Below, one piece after another: positions 1 through 8,024 of a DNA stretch of 43,966 nt. The notes beneath the pieces were generated by a model. That model was not told the origin of the DNA. It saw only the letters and a list, made by a program, of their open reading frames with translations, and made no database searches. The DNA lies in NCBI GenBank assembly GCA_020721865.1, contig DYLW01000022.1, positions 1 to 43,966 on the forward strand. The letters are read 5' to 3'. Source of the stretch: Leptospira biflexa. GTDB lineage: Bacteria; Spirochaetota; Leptospiria; Turneriellales; DYLW01. Made by a program: the position numbers and the translations under genes. Positions within the stretch are counted from its first letter, which is position 1; the number at the start of each line of letters is the position of its first letter.

Positions 1-79
1 CTCTTTTTGCTTCCGATAATTTTTTGCGAAGTTCTTTTATTTCATTTTCCAATTCCTGGTACGTGGGTTTTGGTTCCAT
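1..79 (-). CDS. N-terminus of a PAS/histidine-kinase-like protein (partial)
   Basis: This gene runs off the left edge, and only about 26 codons are visible, starting at the ATG whose complement is 77-79. An AAGGAAG ribosome site lies about 7 nt upstream on the minus strand. The visible peptide begins MEPKPTYQELENEIKELR and is a charged heptad-like coiled coil. Openings of the type KPTYEELEQRIKEL are typical of PAS-domain sensor histidine kinases and related sensors, so a signalling role is inferred. No catalytic domain can be seen. Coding sense is supported by the ribosome site and uninterrupted frame; the function is a moderate guess from the N-terminus only. Confidence 0.55.
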   Translation of the reverse strand, partial: MEPKPTYQELENEIKELRKKLSEAKR

Positions 80-543
80 AGCATGCTTCCTTCAACATTG
101 GGTATAACAGTTGCATCTCTCATCAAAGAGTCAATATCTATTTTTCATTGACCCCTTTTACTTGTTTCCCCTCTCTCGTCATTCCTCTCCATACGTACAC
201 CTTTCGGCGGGATATCACCAAAGTGCGGACGGGCACAAGAAGATTTTCGCTTTATGGCGGAAACATCGGACAAAGCTCGTTTTCCCGGCCGATGGAGAAT
301 GACGGGAAACGACATACCGGAAAAACAGAAATCCCCATCCCCGTCGATTTGTTTGGGGAGTAAACGTATTTGTCCTGGAAATGGGAATCTTCCCCCTCTT
401 AATGAAAATTTTGGAAAAAAATTCAAAAAAAAACTTGGAAAATAAAATTTTATTCATAAATACATAGTTTTCCGTAAAAAAACGAGGTTGGATTTTCATA
501 GTTAAGTATCCCATTTTTGGGAAATACAAAATAAGGAAAAAAT
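80..543. other. Intergenic region between divergent partial kinase gene and recA
   Basis: No convincing gene is seen in these 464 bases. Overlapping small open frames exist on both strands, but none has a ribosome site with a recognisable product. The right end is AT-rich and must carry the recA promoter. It contains a perfect 14-bp palindrome (AATAAAA/TTTTATT, 441-454) and an inverted repeat TTTTG-N7-CAAAA at 515-531 just before the recA ribosome site. Confidence 0.5.
515..531 (+). promoter_or_regulatory. Inverted repeat upstream of recA, possible SOS operator
   Basis: TTTTG and CAAAA arms are separated by 7 nt (GGAAATA) and end 12 nt before the recA start codon. The arms resemble the TTTG/CAAA half-sites described for Leptospira LexA boxes, but the spacing there is 5 nt, so the match is imperfect. 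Its position next to recA is what makes a repressor site plausible. No lexA gene lies in the window. Confidence 0.3.
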
Positions 544-1770
544 ATGCTTGACAAAGAGAAAGTAACGGAAAATATAACGTGGAAAGAGATGAAAATGGCA
601 CAAGTGGAAAAAATGGGAAAATCCCCCGTAAAAGACGATAAAAATGTGAAATCCAGAAAAGACGCACTGGATTCCGCACTGATGCAGATTGAAAAAAATT
701 TTGGCAAAGGTGCTATCATGAAACTGAATGCGTCTGCGGATGTCTCCATCCCCAGCATCCCCACCGGGGCTTTGCCACTGGATATAGCCCTGGGCATTGG
801 CGGGGTACCGCGCGGAAGGATTGTGGAAGTGTATGGCCCGGAATCCTCCGGAAAAACCACGCTCTCGCTTAATATTGTGGCACAGGCCCAGAAACTGGGG
901 GGCATTGCGGCATTCATCGATGCGGAACATGCCCTGGACCCGTCTTATGCAAAACGCCTGGGGGTGGATATTGACGAACTGCTGGTATCCCAGCCGGATT
1001 CCGGAGAGCAGGCACTGGAAATAGCGGAAGCCCTTGTCCGCTCCAATGCCATCGACATCATTGTCGTTGACTCGGTGGCGGCTCTGGTTCCCCGTGCGGA
1101 GATTGAAGGGGAGATGGGAGACATGCAGATGGGTCTCCAGGCCAGGCTGATGAGCAAAGCCATGCGTAAACTCACCGGAGCCATCCATAAAACCAATACC
1201 GTGATTATCTTTATCAACCAAATCCGGATGAAAATTGGTGTAATGTTTGGATCACCGGAGACCACCACCGGGGGAAACGCTCTCAAATTCTATTCATCGG
1301 TACGGATGGATATACGCCGCATAGAAAGCATCATGAAGGGAGAAAACGCCATTGGCAACCGGATCCGCGTGAAAGTCGTGAAAAACAAAGTGGCACCCCC
1401 TTTCCGTAAGGCCGAATTTGACATTTATTTTGATGAAGGTTTCTCAAGGGAATCCAATGTTCTGGATGAAGCGGTGAAACTCAAACTGGTGAAAAAATCC
1501 GGAACCTGGTACTCCATTGACGATAATAAAATGGGCCAAGGCAAGGACAATGCCCGGATTTATCTGCTGGAAAACCCGGAAGTCACAGATATGCTGGAAG
1601 TGCAGATTCTGCGTTTTTACGGTATCCCCATACCGGAGAACCTGGCGGAAGTGGCTAAAAAAGTGAAACCTTTGGAAGGGCTTACTCTCCCGGATTCCGC
1701 TGACTCGGAAGGTGGGGATGAGCCAGGCACAGAAAAAGCAGAAGCGGAAGACAAAGAATATTCCGGTTAA
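544..1770 (+). CDS. recA: Recombinase RecA
   Basis: RecA is the ATP-dependent strand-exchange protein of homologous recombination and the co-protease that triggers LexA cleavage. The core is clear: [14 protein letters not shown] near the N-terminus, the Walker A motif GPESSGKTT, the conserved [10 protein letters not shown] and [19 protein letters not shown] (Walker B) segments, the L2-type loop around [15 protein letters not shown], and an acidic C-terminal tail. At 408 residues it is longer than the usual ~350, partly from about 40 extra N-terminal residues. The chosen ATG has AAGGA 6 nt upstream. An alternative ATG at 589 (after GGAAAGAG) would give a more typical length. Upstream is an inverted repeat that may be an SOS operator; downstream is a strong hairpin terminator. 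It is a single-gene unit convergent with the acyl-CoA dehydrogenase. Confidence 0.98.
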   Translation: MLDKEKVTENITWKEMKMAQVEKMGKSPVKDDKNVKSRKDALDSALMQIEKNFGKGAIMKLNASADVSIPSIPTGALPLDIALGIGGVPRGRIVEVYGPESSGKTTLSLNIVAQAQKLGGIAAFIDAEHALDPSYAKRLGVDIDELLVSQPDSGEQALEIAEALVRSNAIDIIVVDSVAALVPRAEIEGEMGDMQMGLQARLMSKAMRKLTGAIHKTNTVIIFINQIRMKIGVMFGSPETTTGGNALKFYSSVRMDIRRIESIMKGENAIGNRIRVKVVKNKVAPPFRKAEFDIYFDEGFSRESNVLDEAVKLKLVKKSGTWYSIDDNKMGQGKDNARIYLLENPEVTDMLEVQILRFYGIPIPENLAEVAKKVKPLEGLTLPDSADSEGGDEPGTEKAEAEDKEYSG

Positions 1771-1787
1771 TCTCTTAGACGGATAAT

Positions 1788-1815
1788 AAAAAAAGCCGCA
1801 TCTGCGGCTTTTTTT
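1788..1815. terminator. Bidirectional intrinsic terminator between recA and acyl-CoA dehydrogenase
   Basis: The A-tract, GCCGCA/TGCGGC stem with tight loop and T-tract (1809-1815) form a symmetric hairpin that can terminate both converging transcripts. It lies 18 nt after the recA stop and about 20 nt after the minus-strand stop at 1837. Confidence 0.85.
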
Positions 1816-1836
1816 ATGTCATCAGGAAAGAGTGGA

Positions 1837-3633
1837 TTATTCGGTTTTATCCGGTTTATCCAGCTCCCCTTGCAGGGTCAGCAATTCCGATGTGTTTTTC
1901 ACATAGGCCAGCATTTCATTGATGAAAATCTGGGCTTTGCGTTTTTTCATATCCGGATTTTTCACCGCCATCTGGAGGAAAAGATGGGAGTTGAAAACCA
2001 GAATGGCTGACCATACCACATTCACCGCGTATTTTCCCTTGAAATCTGTGGATTTATTCTTGAATTCCGCCACCATTTCCTTGATGATCTGTTCGCCTTT
2101 GATCACCCGGCTCAAATAGGATTTCATGCAGTCCTCCAGAGTAAGACTTGCCCGCAGACTTTTCTGGTATTCCAGGAAAGTGCTGTTGTCTTTGGAATAC
2201 CCCTCCAGCACCCCGCCGATGGCCGCAACCACCTGGAGCTGGGATGTTCCCTCATAAATGGACAGGATTCGGGCGTCGCGGTAAATCCGGGCAATGTCAA
2301 ATTCTTCGCTATACCCCACACCGCCAAAGACCTGGACCCCCCGGTATGCATTCCGATTGGCCTCTTCTGCTGCATAGAGTTTACTGAACGGTGTGAGCAC
2401 TTTGGCCAGCTTGGAATATTTAACATACTCATCTGTTTTCTGGGCTTCTTTTTTGCTCATTCCCTGGTGCATAAATTTTTCTTCCAGCCCTTCATAAATA
2501 TCCACCACCTGTGCAGTTTTATAAACCAAGGCACGGGATGCTTCTGTGGAAATTTCCATTTCTTCCAGCATTTTTGCTACTGCCGGGATTTCTTTGATGA
2601 GCACCCCAAACTGGACCCGCTCATTGGCGTATTTCTGAGCCTCTCTGAGGGCGATCTGGGAAGCACCCACGGACTGGGCGGCCACCGTCAGGCGGGCGGC
2701 GTTCATCAAAGCCATGGTGTACTCTATCAGCCCCCGGCCTTCCACACCCACCAGCTCTCCGGGAGAATTATCCAGGGACAACTGGACGGTGGGGGAAGAA
2801 TGGATGCCCAATTTATGTTCCAGAGAGACAATATCCGCATCTTTGGAATGGGTCAACACCAGAGACAGACCGCCACCACCGGACTTAAAACTTCCGTCCG
2901 GTTTTTTTACAGTACGGGTGACAGTCAGATAGACCTGGCCGCCTTCGCTGTGTGGTGCTCCGTGGGTAATCCACATTTTGGTGCCAGTCACCTTTGCACT
3001 GCCATCCGCTGCCACATCCCCTTTGGTCTGGGCATTCTGGAGGTCAGAACCGTAATTGGGCTCCGTTAAGAGCATGGCTGCCCCCATTTCTCCGGAGGCA
3101 ATTTTGGGAAGATATTTTTTATGTTGCTCTTCTGTTCCAAATTTATAGATGATATCGCCCAGATCCTGGGTGGCTGGCAGTGTCCCCAAACCGATATCCC
3201 CCGTGGAAACCAGTTCGGTGGCCATCATATTAGCGGTATTGGGGATCTGCATTCCGCCGTATTTCCGGGGAAGCAATAAGCCCATATATCCGTTCTCTGT
3301 TAAGACCTGCACATTTTTTTTCATGGCGGCAGGAAAAATCACCTGGCCGTCTTTGAGCTTAAATCCCTCTTCTTCAATGAGGCGGGCATTTTTGAGGAAT
3401 TCTTTTGAGGCCAGTTCCCCCAGACCGGAAAGGATGGTAGCATACATTTCCTTCCCTTCTTCCACTGTCCCAAATGCGTAGGCGAAGGTTTCGTCTCCGG
3501 TTTCCTGGTAAATTTTATAATCCTTAAAATCCTGTTCTCTTAATGGTATCACGGTATTCCAATCCACCATTTCCTGTAAATGAAACTGCATATCCGGATT
3601 TTCTTCAAAAAGATTGCTACTGTCTATGGCCAT
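1837..3633 (-). CDS. Acyl-CoA dehydrogenase (long, ~600-residue type)
   Basis: A FAD-dependent acyl-CoA dehydrogenase catalysing the first step of beta-oxidation. The family signatures are visible: an N-terminal helical domain with GYMGLLLPRKYGGM, the FAD/acyl-binding beta domain with MLLTEPNYGSDL and KMWITHG, and the C-terminal helical domain ending in RIYRDARILSIYEGTS, where Glu461 is the likely catalytic base by analogy with the YEGT glutamate of medium-chain enzymes. A C-terminal extension of about 130 residues after the active site makes the protein 598 residues, like the larger FadE5/DMSP-type group and unlike the ~380-residue classical enzymes. The ATG is preceded by AAAGGAG at good spacing. 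Substrate chain length cannot be told from sequence. No beta-oxidation partners are adjacent. Confidence 0.95.
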   Translation of the reverse strand: MAIDSSNLFEENPDMQFHLQEMVDWNTVIPLREQDFKDYKIYQETGDETFAYAFGTVEEGKEMYATILSGLGELASKEFLKNARLIEEEGFKLKDGQVIFPAAMKKNVQVLTENGYMGLLLPRKYGGMQIPNTANMMATELVSTGDIGLGTLPATQDLGDIIYKFGTEEQHKKYLPKIASGEMGAAMLLTEPNYGSDLQNAQTKGDVAADGSAKVTGTKMWITHGAPHSEGGQVYLTVTRTVKKPDGSFKSGGGGLSLVLTHSKDADIVSLEHKLGIHSSPTVQLSLDNSPGELVGVEGRGLIEYTMALMNAARLTVAAQSVGASQIALREAQKYANERVQFGVLIKEIPAVAKMLEEMEISTEASRALVYKTAQVVDIYEGLEEKFMHQGMSKKEAQKTDEYVKYSKLAKVLTPFSKLYAAEEANRNAYRGVQVFGGVGYSEEFDIARIYRDARILSIYEGTSQLQVVAAIGGVLEGYSKDNSTFLEYQKSLRASLTLEDCMKSYLSRVIKGEQIIKEMVAEFKNKSTDFKGKYAVNVVWSAILVFNSHLFLQMAVKNPDMKKRKAQIFINEMLAYVKNTSELLTLQGELDKPDKTE

Positions 3634-3703
3634 ATCTGCTCCTTTTTTATATGATCAATGAATCCATCCGTTCCCGGGAAGAATTTGATTCTTGTTCAAA
3701 AAT

Positions 3704-3725
3704 GAAAAACTGCCTCCAGAGGGCA
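3704..3725 (-). terminator. Candidate terminator after the LpxL-like gene
   Basis: On the minus strand a TGCCCTC/GAGGCA hairpin (one bulge, tight loop) is followed by a T5 run, 12 nt after the acyltransferase stop. It would separate that gene from the acyl-CoA dehydrogenase downstream. The stem is short, so termination may be partial. Confidence 0.5.
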
Positions 3726-3737
3726 ACAAATTAATTA

Positions 3738-4673
3738 TTATCGCACCCAGCCCGGAGAGTGCTTCCATCGGCGGTGGATCCAGAAATACTGCTCCGGATA
3801 ACGGACACATTCTGTCTCCAGTGCAGAAACCCATTTCTGGGTAACTTCCTGGATGATCACATCCTTACTGCGGGATCCTTTGGGAAGACCGGCAGGTAAC
3901 ACAGGAATTAAATTTACCATATATTTACCTTTACCCATGAACACACAACTGAAGACCATTAACTCCGCACCGCTCAGATAGGTAAAGATGGCCGGGCCTG
4001 CAAACGTGGACGCCTTCTTCCCAAAAAAGTCCACCAAAATTCCGTTTGCCCCAGCGTCCTGGTCTGCCACCAGACCGATGATTTCTTTCTGGCGGAGGTG
4101 TTTCACCAGGCCAGAGGATTCTTCCATAAAGAAATTTGTCCCCCCATAAGTCTTGCGTCGTCTCAGGAGCATTTTGTCCACATAAGGGTTGGACAGATGT
4201 TTGGCCACAAAGCTTATGGACACCCCATAACGAAAATAAAATGGGATGGCCAGCTCCCAGTTTCCCAGATGCCCTTCCAAGGCAACAATTCCATTTTTCT
4301 GATTCTTAAAATGCTCATATACCCAGGGACTGGCCGGGGTCATGTACTTATCAATGAAGCGGGGGTTTTTGAACTTGCGGCTATGGAAAATTTCCATGGA
4401 GACCCGCAGGGAATGGCGGAGATTGGTGCGGATGAAATCTTTTTCTTTTTTTTTCGACCAAGGCTCATAGTGCGGATCATTGGCGGCTAACCACGGATAA
4501 TAAACCCTCTCCAGATTGGTTTTAATTCTCCGGGTGGCTCCGGGAAAAAGTGGCATAATGACCGTGGCTATCCATCCGGCCAGGGTATCCATAAAGGAGA
4601 ACGGAAGCAAGCCAATCACCGTGGAAACCACCAGAACGATGACATATTCCAGGACATGGGAAACATTCTTCAT
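3738..4673 (-). CDS. LpxL/HtrB-family lysophospholipid (lipid A) acyltransferase
   Basis: An inner-membrane acyltransferase of the family that adds secondary acyl chains to lipid A or acylates related lipids. A hydrophobic N-terminal helix (about residues 8-42) anchors it. The catalytic HX4E motif is H135-LGNW-E140 in ALEGHLGNWELA. The downstream LVADQDAGANG and FFGKKASTFAGPA segments match the family's conserved substrate region. Length (311) is normal. No good ribosome site precedes the ATG; instead the start codon lies within a perfect 12-bp palindrome, next to a second 13-bp inverted repeat. It sits 64 nt downstream of thyX on the same strand. Which acyl transfer it performs cannot be told; in spirochaetes several paralogues are usual. 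Confidence 0.88.
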   Translation of the reverse strand: MKNVSHVLEYVIVLVVSTVIGLLPFSFMDTLAGWIATVIMPLFPGATRRIKTNLERVYYPWLAANDPHYEPWSKKKEKDFIRTNLRHSLRVSMEIFHSRKFKNPRFIDKYMTPASPWVYEHFKNQKNGIVALEGHLGNWELAIPFYFRYGVSISFVAKHLSNPYVDKMLLRRRKTYGGTNFFMEESSGLVKHLRQKEIIGLVADQDAGANGILVDFFGKKASTFAGPAIFTYLSGAELMVFSCVFMGKGKYMVNLIPVLPAGLPKGSRSKDVIIQEVTQKWVSALETECVRYPEQYFWIHRRWKHSPGWVR

Positions 4674-4695
4674 TGGCCAATGATGGAAAATCCAT
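4671..4695 (-). promoter_or_regulatory. Two abutting palindromes at the LpxL-like gene start
   Basis: CATTGGCCAATG (4671-4682) is a perfect 12-bp palindrome containing the start codon. It directly abuts ATGGA-AAA-TCCAT (4683-4695). Together they could be an operator for a dimeric repressor or an mRNA structure hiding the start. There is no clear ribosome site between them. Confidence 0.4.
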
Positions 4696-4737
4696 TCAGA
4701 GATAAAAGCTTTTTATGGGAAAGAACCCATTACCCCC

Positions 4738-6276
4738 TCACAGAATCCGGTTATTTTCCCGGAAGCCGGTCTTCCACACCGGAATGCCGCAGAAATGGCT
4801 CCCTTCCGGGCAACGTGGTTTCTGCAAGTGGCGGATCACGCAGGGCGGGCCAATGTGTGCCGCTGCGTCCGGAAATATTTTTTCCATTTCACTGATGTCA
4901 TCCAGAGAACTGGCAAAAATCTCCTCCTGGGCATTCAGACAGGTCCGGGTTTTCCATTTATGAAAAAACGCCAGAGCACTGCCGGTTTCATAATACCGGA
5001 CGGGATACGCATTGGGCAGAAGATACACCAAAGCATCCAGAGAAGTCCCGCTCCGGTGCAACCGGGAGATCCTGCCAAAATGATGCTCCATCCATCGGCC
5101 ATAAAAATCCCGCAACGGTGGATGGGAAAGATACAGGGCGGGGGTTATGAAATCCGGCTCCAGAGTCATGGTATCTTTCAGGAAAGGCCGGGAGCCCGCC
5201 AATGTGCGGTGCCGCTGTGCCTGAGAATCTGCAGAATGGGAAATCTTTCTCTGGAATGTGAATGTAAACTGATTCAACAGATTTGCCTCCGGATCCAGAC
5301 TCACGGGAAAAACCACATCGGAGAGAAGCGGATTTTTTGCGGAATCCAGAAGCGAGGAAAAATTTTTGGGGGCAAATCCGGGATGGGCGTTCAGAATGAG
5401 ATCCGCTGCCCGTGGATAATCCACCATACGGGATCGTTTTCCCGCAAGGCTGGAATCAAACTTTTTATTATTTTCCCTCGCCCGATGGATTGTCTCCTCT
5501 TCAGAAGTGGACGGGAGAGGAGGGAGTGGCTCCGGCAGCTCCGCCACCATTTCCGGAGAAATTTTATTTACTTCCGCAATCATTTTTAAAACCAGAATTT
5601 TCCATTCTGTCTGCGGAAATCGGTTCAGCATGGAATAATAGCGGAGCAGGGTGAGATTGCTGATGGTATGGTACAGATAAGTACCGGTGGCAATGGGTAA
5701 GATATAGCGGGCAGTTTCCATCGCCTTTTTCTGTATTTCCTTCTGGTATCTGGATGGATTAGCCGCCCGGAGCCGGTGGATACGAAAATACTCCCGCTCC
5801 ACCACTGGAATGGACAAGCGGATGAGCTCCCGGTAGCTTTCCAGGGATTCTGCCATAAAGGAATGTATTTCTGGCTGGTTCAGTTCTTCCGGAAGATGGT
5901 ACCAGTCACCATTGTCTTTTACTTCCACATATCTCTGGGACACCTGCTCCGAGTTATAATAAGGATGGAAATGGAGATTCTGCCATACCAGATACCGGCT
6001 GACTCCGGAAATACTGAAAATGAAATGGGAATGCTGCCGGGTGGTCAGGTGACCCGCTTTCAGGGTGGAGCGGGCAATATTTTCCGCCAATTCTATTTCT
6101 TTGGGATTCTGGGTGATATCTTCCGGAAAAATTACACCACGGGAGGAGTAACAAGTGCGGGCGGAGGCAATCCCAATCTCATAAGGATTCCGGGGGGCAG
6201 AGACTATTTTTATCTGGATATTCCCGGTCTCCATGATATCCGCATATTTTTTATAATTTTCCTCCAGATGTCCCAT
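4738..6276 (-). CDS. thyX: Flavin-dependent thymidylate synthase ThyX, tandem-domain form
   Basis: ThyX makes dTMP from dUMP with FAD and methylene-tetrahydrofolate. At 512 residues this is about twice the classical length and appears to be two ThyX-like halves. The first (about 20-245) has FSISGVSRYLVWQ, a degenerate signature around 100-117 (HFHPYYNSEQVSQRY, no RHR) and the ARYILP...T region. The second (about 330-455) has the RHR at 355-357 (SQAQRHRTLAGSRP) and its own LLPNAYPVRYY...AQEEI. The tail has three cysteines (C479, C489, C496; RCPEGSHFCG), possibly metal-binding. I recall such long ThyX-like proteins in other bacteria, but the active-site sharing is inferred. Start chosen at the ATG giving MGHLEEN; a start at residue 15 (METGN) is possible. 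Divergent from fapA. Confidence 0.88.
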   Translation of the reverse strand: MGHLEENYKKYADIMETGNIQIKIVSAPRNPYEIGIASARTCYSSRGVIFPEDITQNPKEIELAENIARSTLKAGHLTTRQHSHFIFSISGVSRYLVWQNLHFHPYYNSEQVSQRYVEVKDNGDWYHLPEELNQPEIHSFMAESLESYRELIRLSIPVVEREYFRIHRLRAANPSRYQKEIQKKAMETARYILPIATGTYLYHTISNLTLLRYYSMLNRFPQTEWKILVLKMIAEVNKISPEMVAELPEPLPPLPSTSEEETIHRARENNKKFDSSLAGKRSRMVDYPRAADLILNAHPGFAPKNFSSLLDSAKNPLLSDVVFPVSLDPEANLLNQFTFTFQRKISHSADSQAQRHRTLAGSRPFLKDTMTLEPDFITPALYLSHPPLRDFYGRWMEHHFGRISRLHRSGTSLDALVYLLPNAYPVRYYETGSALAFFHKWKTRTCLNAQEEIFASSLDDISEMEKIFPDAAAHIGPPCVIRHLQKPRCPEGSHFCGIPVWKTGFRENNRIL

Positions 6277-6378
6277 GCCCCATCTTTTTTTTCCCCAGCA
6301 TCGGGAAAATCTTTTTATCAGCGAAATTGTTTGTTTTTTTGTTTTCTTTACGTCGAATATTAAAGGATAGGGACGTAA

Positions 6379-8022
6379 ATGCAGGATTGGTATTATATTA
6401 AAGTGGGTCCGGAGAAACCGTTCCGGATTTTATATGAAGAGGACCAGATAAAATTATCCATTCCTTATCCGCAGAATGTTGTCCTCCCCGGAGATAGAAT
6501 TGTTGTTCAGGAATTGACAGGAACGGAAAATGATCTTGCCCGCTTTGGGGAACCCATTGAAAAAAATCCCCACCGCTCCATCCGTTTTGATGAAAAAAAG
6601 CTTTATATCAACACTTCAGAAAAATCCCTCAATTCCCTGGTCTATGGATATGCCGGATATGTGGGAGATGAGATTTCTATTATTTCCCCTGTTATTCTGA
6701 ACCAGAAAAAAACAAAGGCCTGGCTGATTGTGGTAGCCAATCGGGATGGGAAAATGCCCACCCTGGATCAGGTGCTGTCCATCATATCCGAAGAAAGACT
6801 TTTATCTTTTATATCCAAAGAAAAATTGGGCAGTGATTTAAGCAAAGCAGAAGCGGGAAAACCCTATAAACTTTTGATTGCGGAGGGCAAGGAACCTCTG
6901 GATGGATATCCGGCTTATGTGGAAACAAAAATAAAAGTGGAAAAAAAGGCAGGAACCCTGAAAGAGAACGGCACCATTGATTTTAAAGAACGCTCATCCA
7001 TTGTGGAAGTCCATAAAGATATGGAAATTGGCATCTTTCATCCGGATCAAAAAAATGAAAACGGAAGGGATGTTTATGGAAGTGAAATTGAAACTGTCTT
7101 TGAACCCCGTGGGCCTGCGATGGGGGAAAACCTGTATCTGGCAGAAGAGAATGGCAAAAAAATTGTCAAAAGTAAGGTCAATGGCTATGTGTACCTGACC
7201 CAACGCAGTATCTCCATCCGGGAAAATCTGGAAATCAATGGCGATATTGATTATGAAATTGGCAATGTTAAATTTCTGGGGGATATCACCATCAAAGGCG
7301 GGGTTATCAATGGATTTGAGGTGTACAGCTTTGGCTCCATGACTGTCTACGGCACGTGCAAAGGGGCCCATTTATTCTCCTCCAAAGATATGACCTTAAA
7401 AGGTGGAGCCATTGGAGATGGCAAAGAAGACAGAATTAAAGTGATGGGAAACCTCCATGCCGCGTATCTGCAGAATGCCAAAGTGGAAGTGATGGGTGAT
7501 TTGACCGTGGACGATTATATTTATAACAGCGAAGTATACTGCAATGGAAGCGTGGAAGTCACCAATAAAAAAGGCCTTGTGGTGGGGGGAATTCTCGCAG
7601 CCAAAAGAAAAATTGTGGTCAACGAAGCAGGAAATGAAGCCTGTATGCCCACCAAACTTTCCTGCGGTATTGATCTGGAATTTACAGATAAACTGGATTC
7701 AAAAAAGAAAGAGATGGAAGGACTGGTGGAAAGGCGGGATAATTTAATTTCCCAAGCTAAGCATAAATTCAGCCCCCTCATGTTCAGAACCCCCAAAGAT
7801 TATATTCAGCGTCTGGAAAAAAATCAGCAGATGCTGGCGGTACAAGTCCTGCAGCAGATATCCAATCTGGGAAAATCCATCCTGTCTCTGGAAACAGAAA
7901 TTGATAAGATGGAGAAGAATGGTCCCCAGTTTGATTTCAAGCCGGAAATCAAAATTCTGAAGAAAAAACACGACTGCGTGGCAATTGATTATCCATCCCT
8001 GAAATCCAAAGAAAAATCCTGA
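6379..8022 (+). CDS. FapA/DUF342-family polymer-forming-like protein
   Basis: A 547-residue protein of the FapA (DUF342) family. The N-terminal third is mixed. The middle (about 200-450) is a right-handed beta-helix-like run with hallmark segments LEINGDIDYEIGNVKFLGD, ITIKGGVINGFEV and GKEDRIKVMGNLHAAYLQNA. The C-terminal ~100 residues are charged helices, probably a coiled coil (KKKEMEGLVERRDNLI onwards). Family members are cytoplasmic and have been linked to surface sensing, polysaccharide or cell-envelope processes, but no enzymatic role is established. The start has AAAGGATAGGG upstream. It is transcribed divergently from thyX and ends 2 nt from the leuS stop, with no terminator between them, so transcripts would overlap. 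No cysteine or catalytic motif stands out. Confidence 0.85.
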   Translation: MQDWYYIKVGPEKPFRILYEEDQIKLSIPYPQNVVLPGDRIVVQELTGTENDLARFGEPIEKNPHRSIRFDEKKLYINTSEKSLNSLVYGYAGYVGDEISIISPVILNQKKTKAWLIVVANRDGKMPTLDQVLSIISEERLLSFISKEKLGSDLSKAEAGKPYKLLIAEGKEPLDGYPAYVETKIKVEKKAGTLKENGTIDFKERSSIVEVHKDMEIGIFHPDQKNENGRDVYGSEIETVFEPRGPAMGENLYLAEENGKKIVKSKVNGYVYLTQRSISIRENLEINGDIDYEIGNVKFLGDITIKGGVINGFEVYSFGSMTVYGTCKGAHLFSSKDMTLKGGAIGDGKEDRIKVMGNLHAAYLQNAKVEVMGDLTVDDYIYNSEVYCNGSVEVTNKKGLVVGGILAAKRKIVVNEAGNEACMPTKLSCGIDLEFTDKLDSKKKEMEGLVERRDNLISQAKHKFSPLMFRTPKDYIQRLEKNQQMLAVQVLQQISNLGKSILSLETEIDKMEKNGPQFDFKPEIKILKKKHDCVAIDYPSLKSKEKS

Positions 8023-8024
8023 AT

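Noticed and set aside
145..445. Overlapping small frames on both strands between the left-edge gene and recA
   Set aside because: No ribosome site, no recognisable motif, and mutual overlap on opposite strands; treated as chance.
2467..3069. 200-residue plus-strand frame inside the acyl-CoA dehydrogenase gene
   Set aside because: Antisense shadow of a well-supported gene; His/Gln-rich composition typical of reversed codons.
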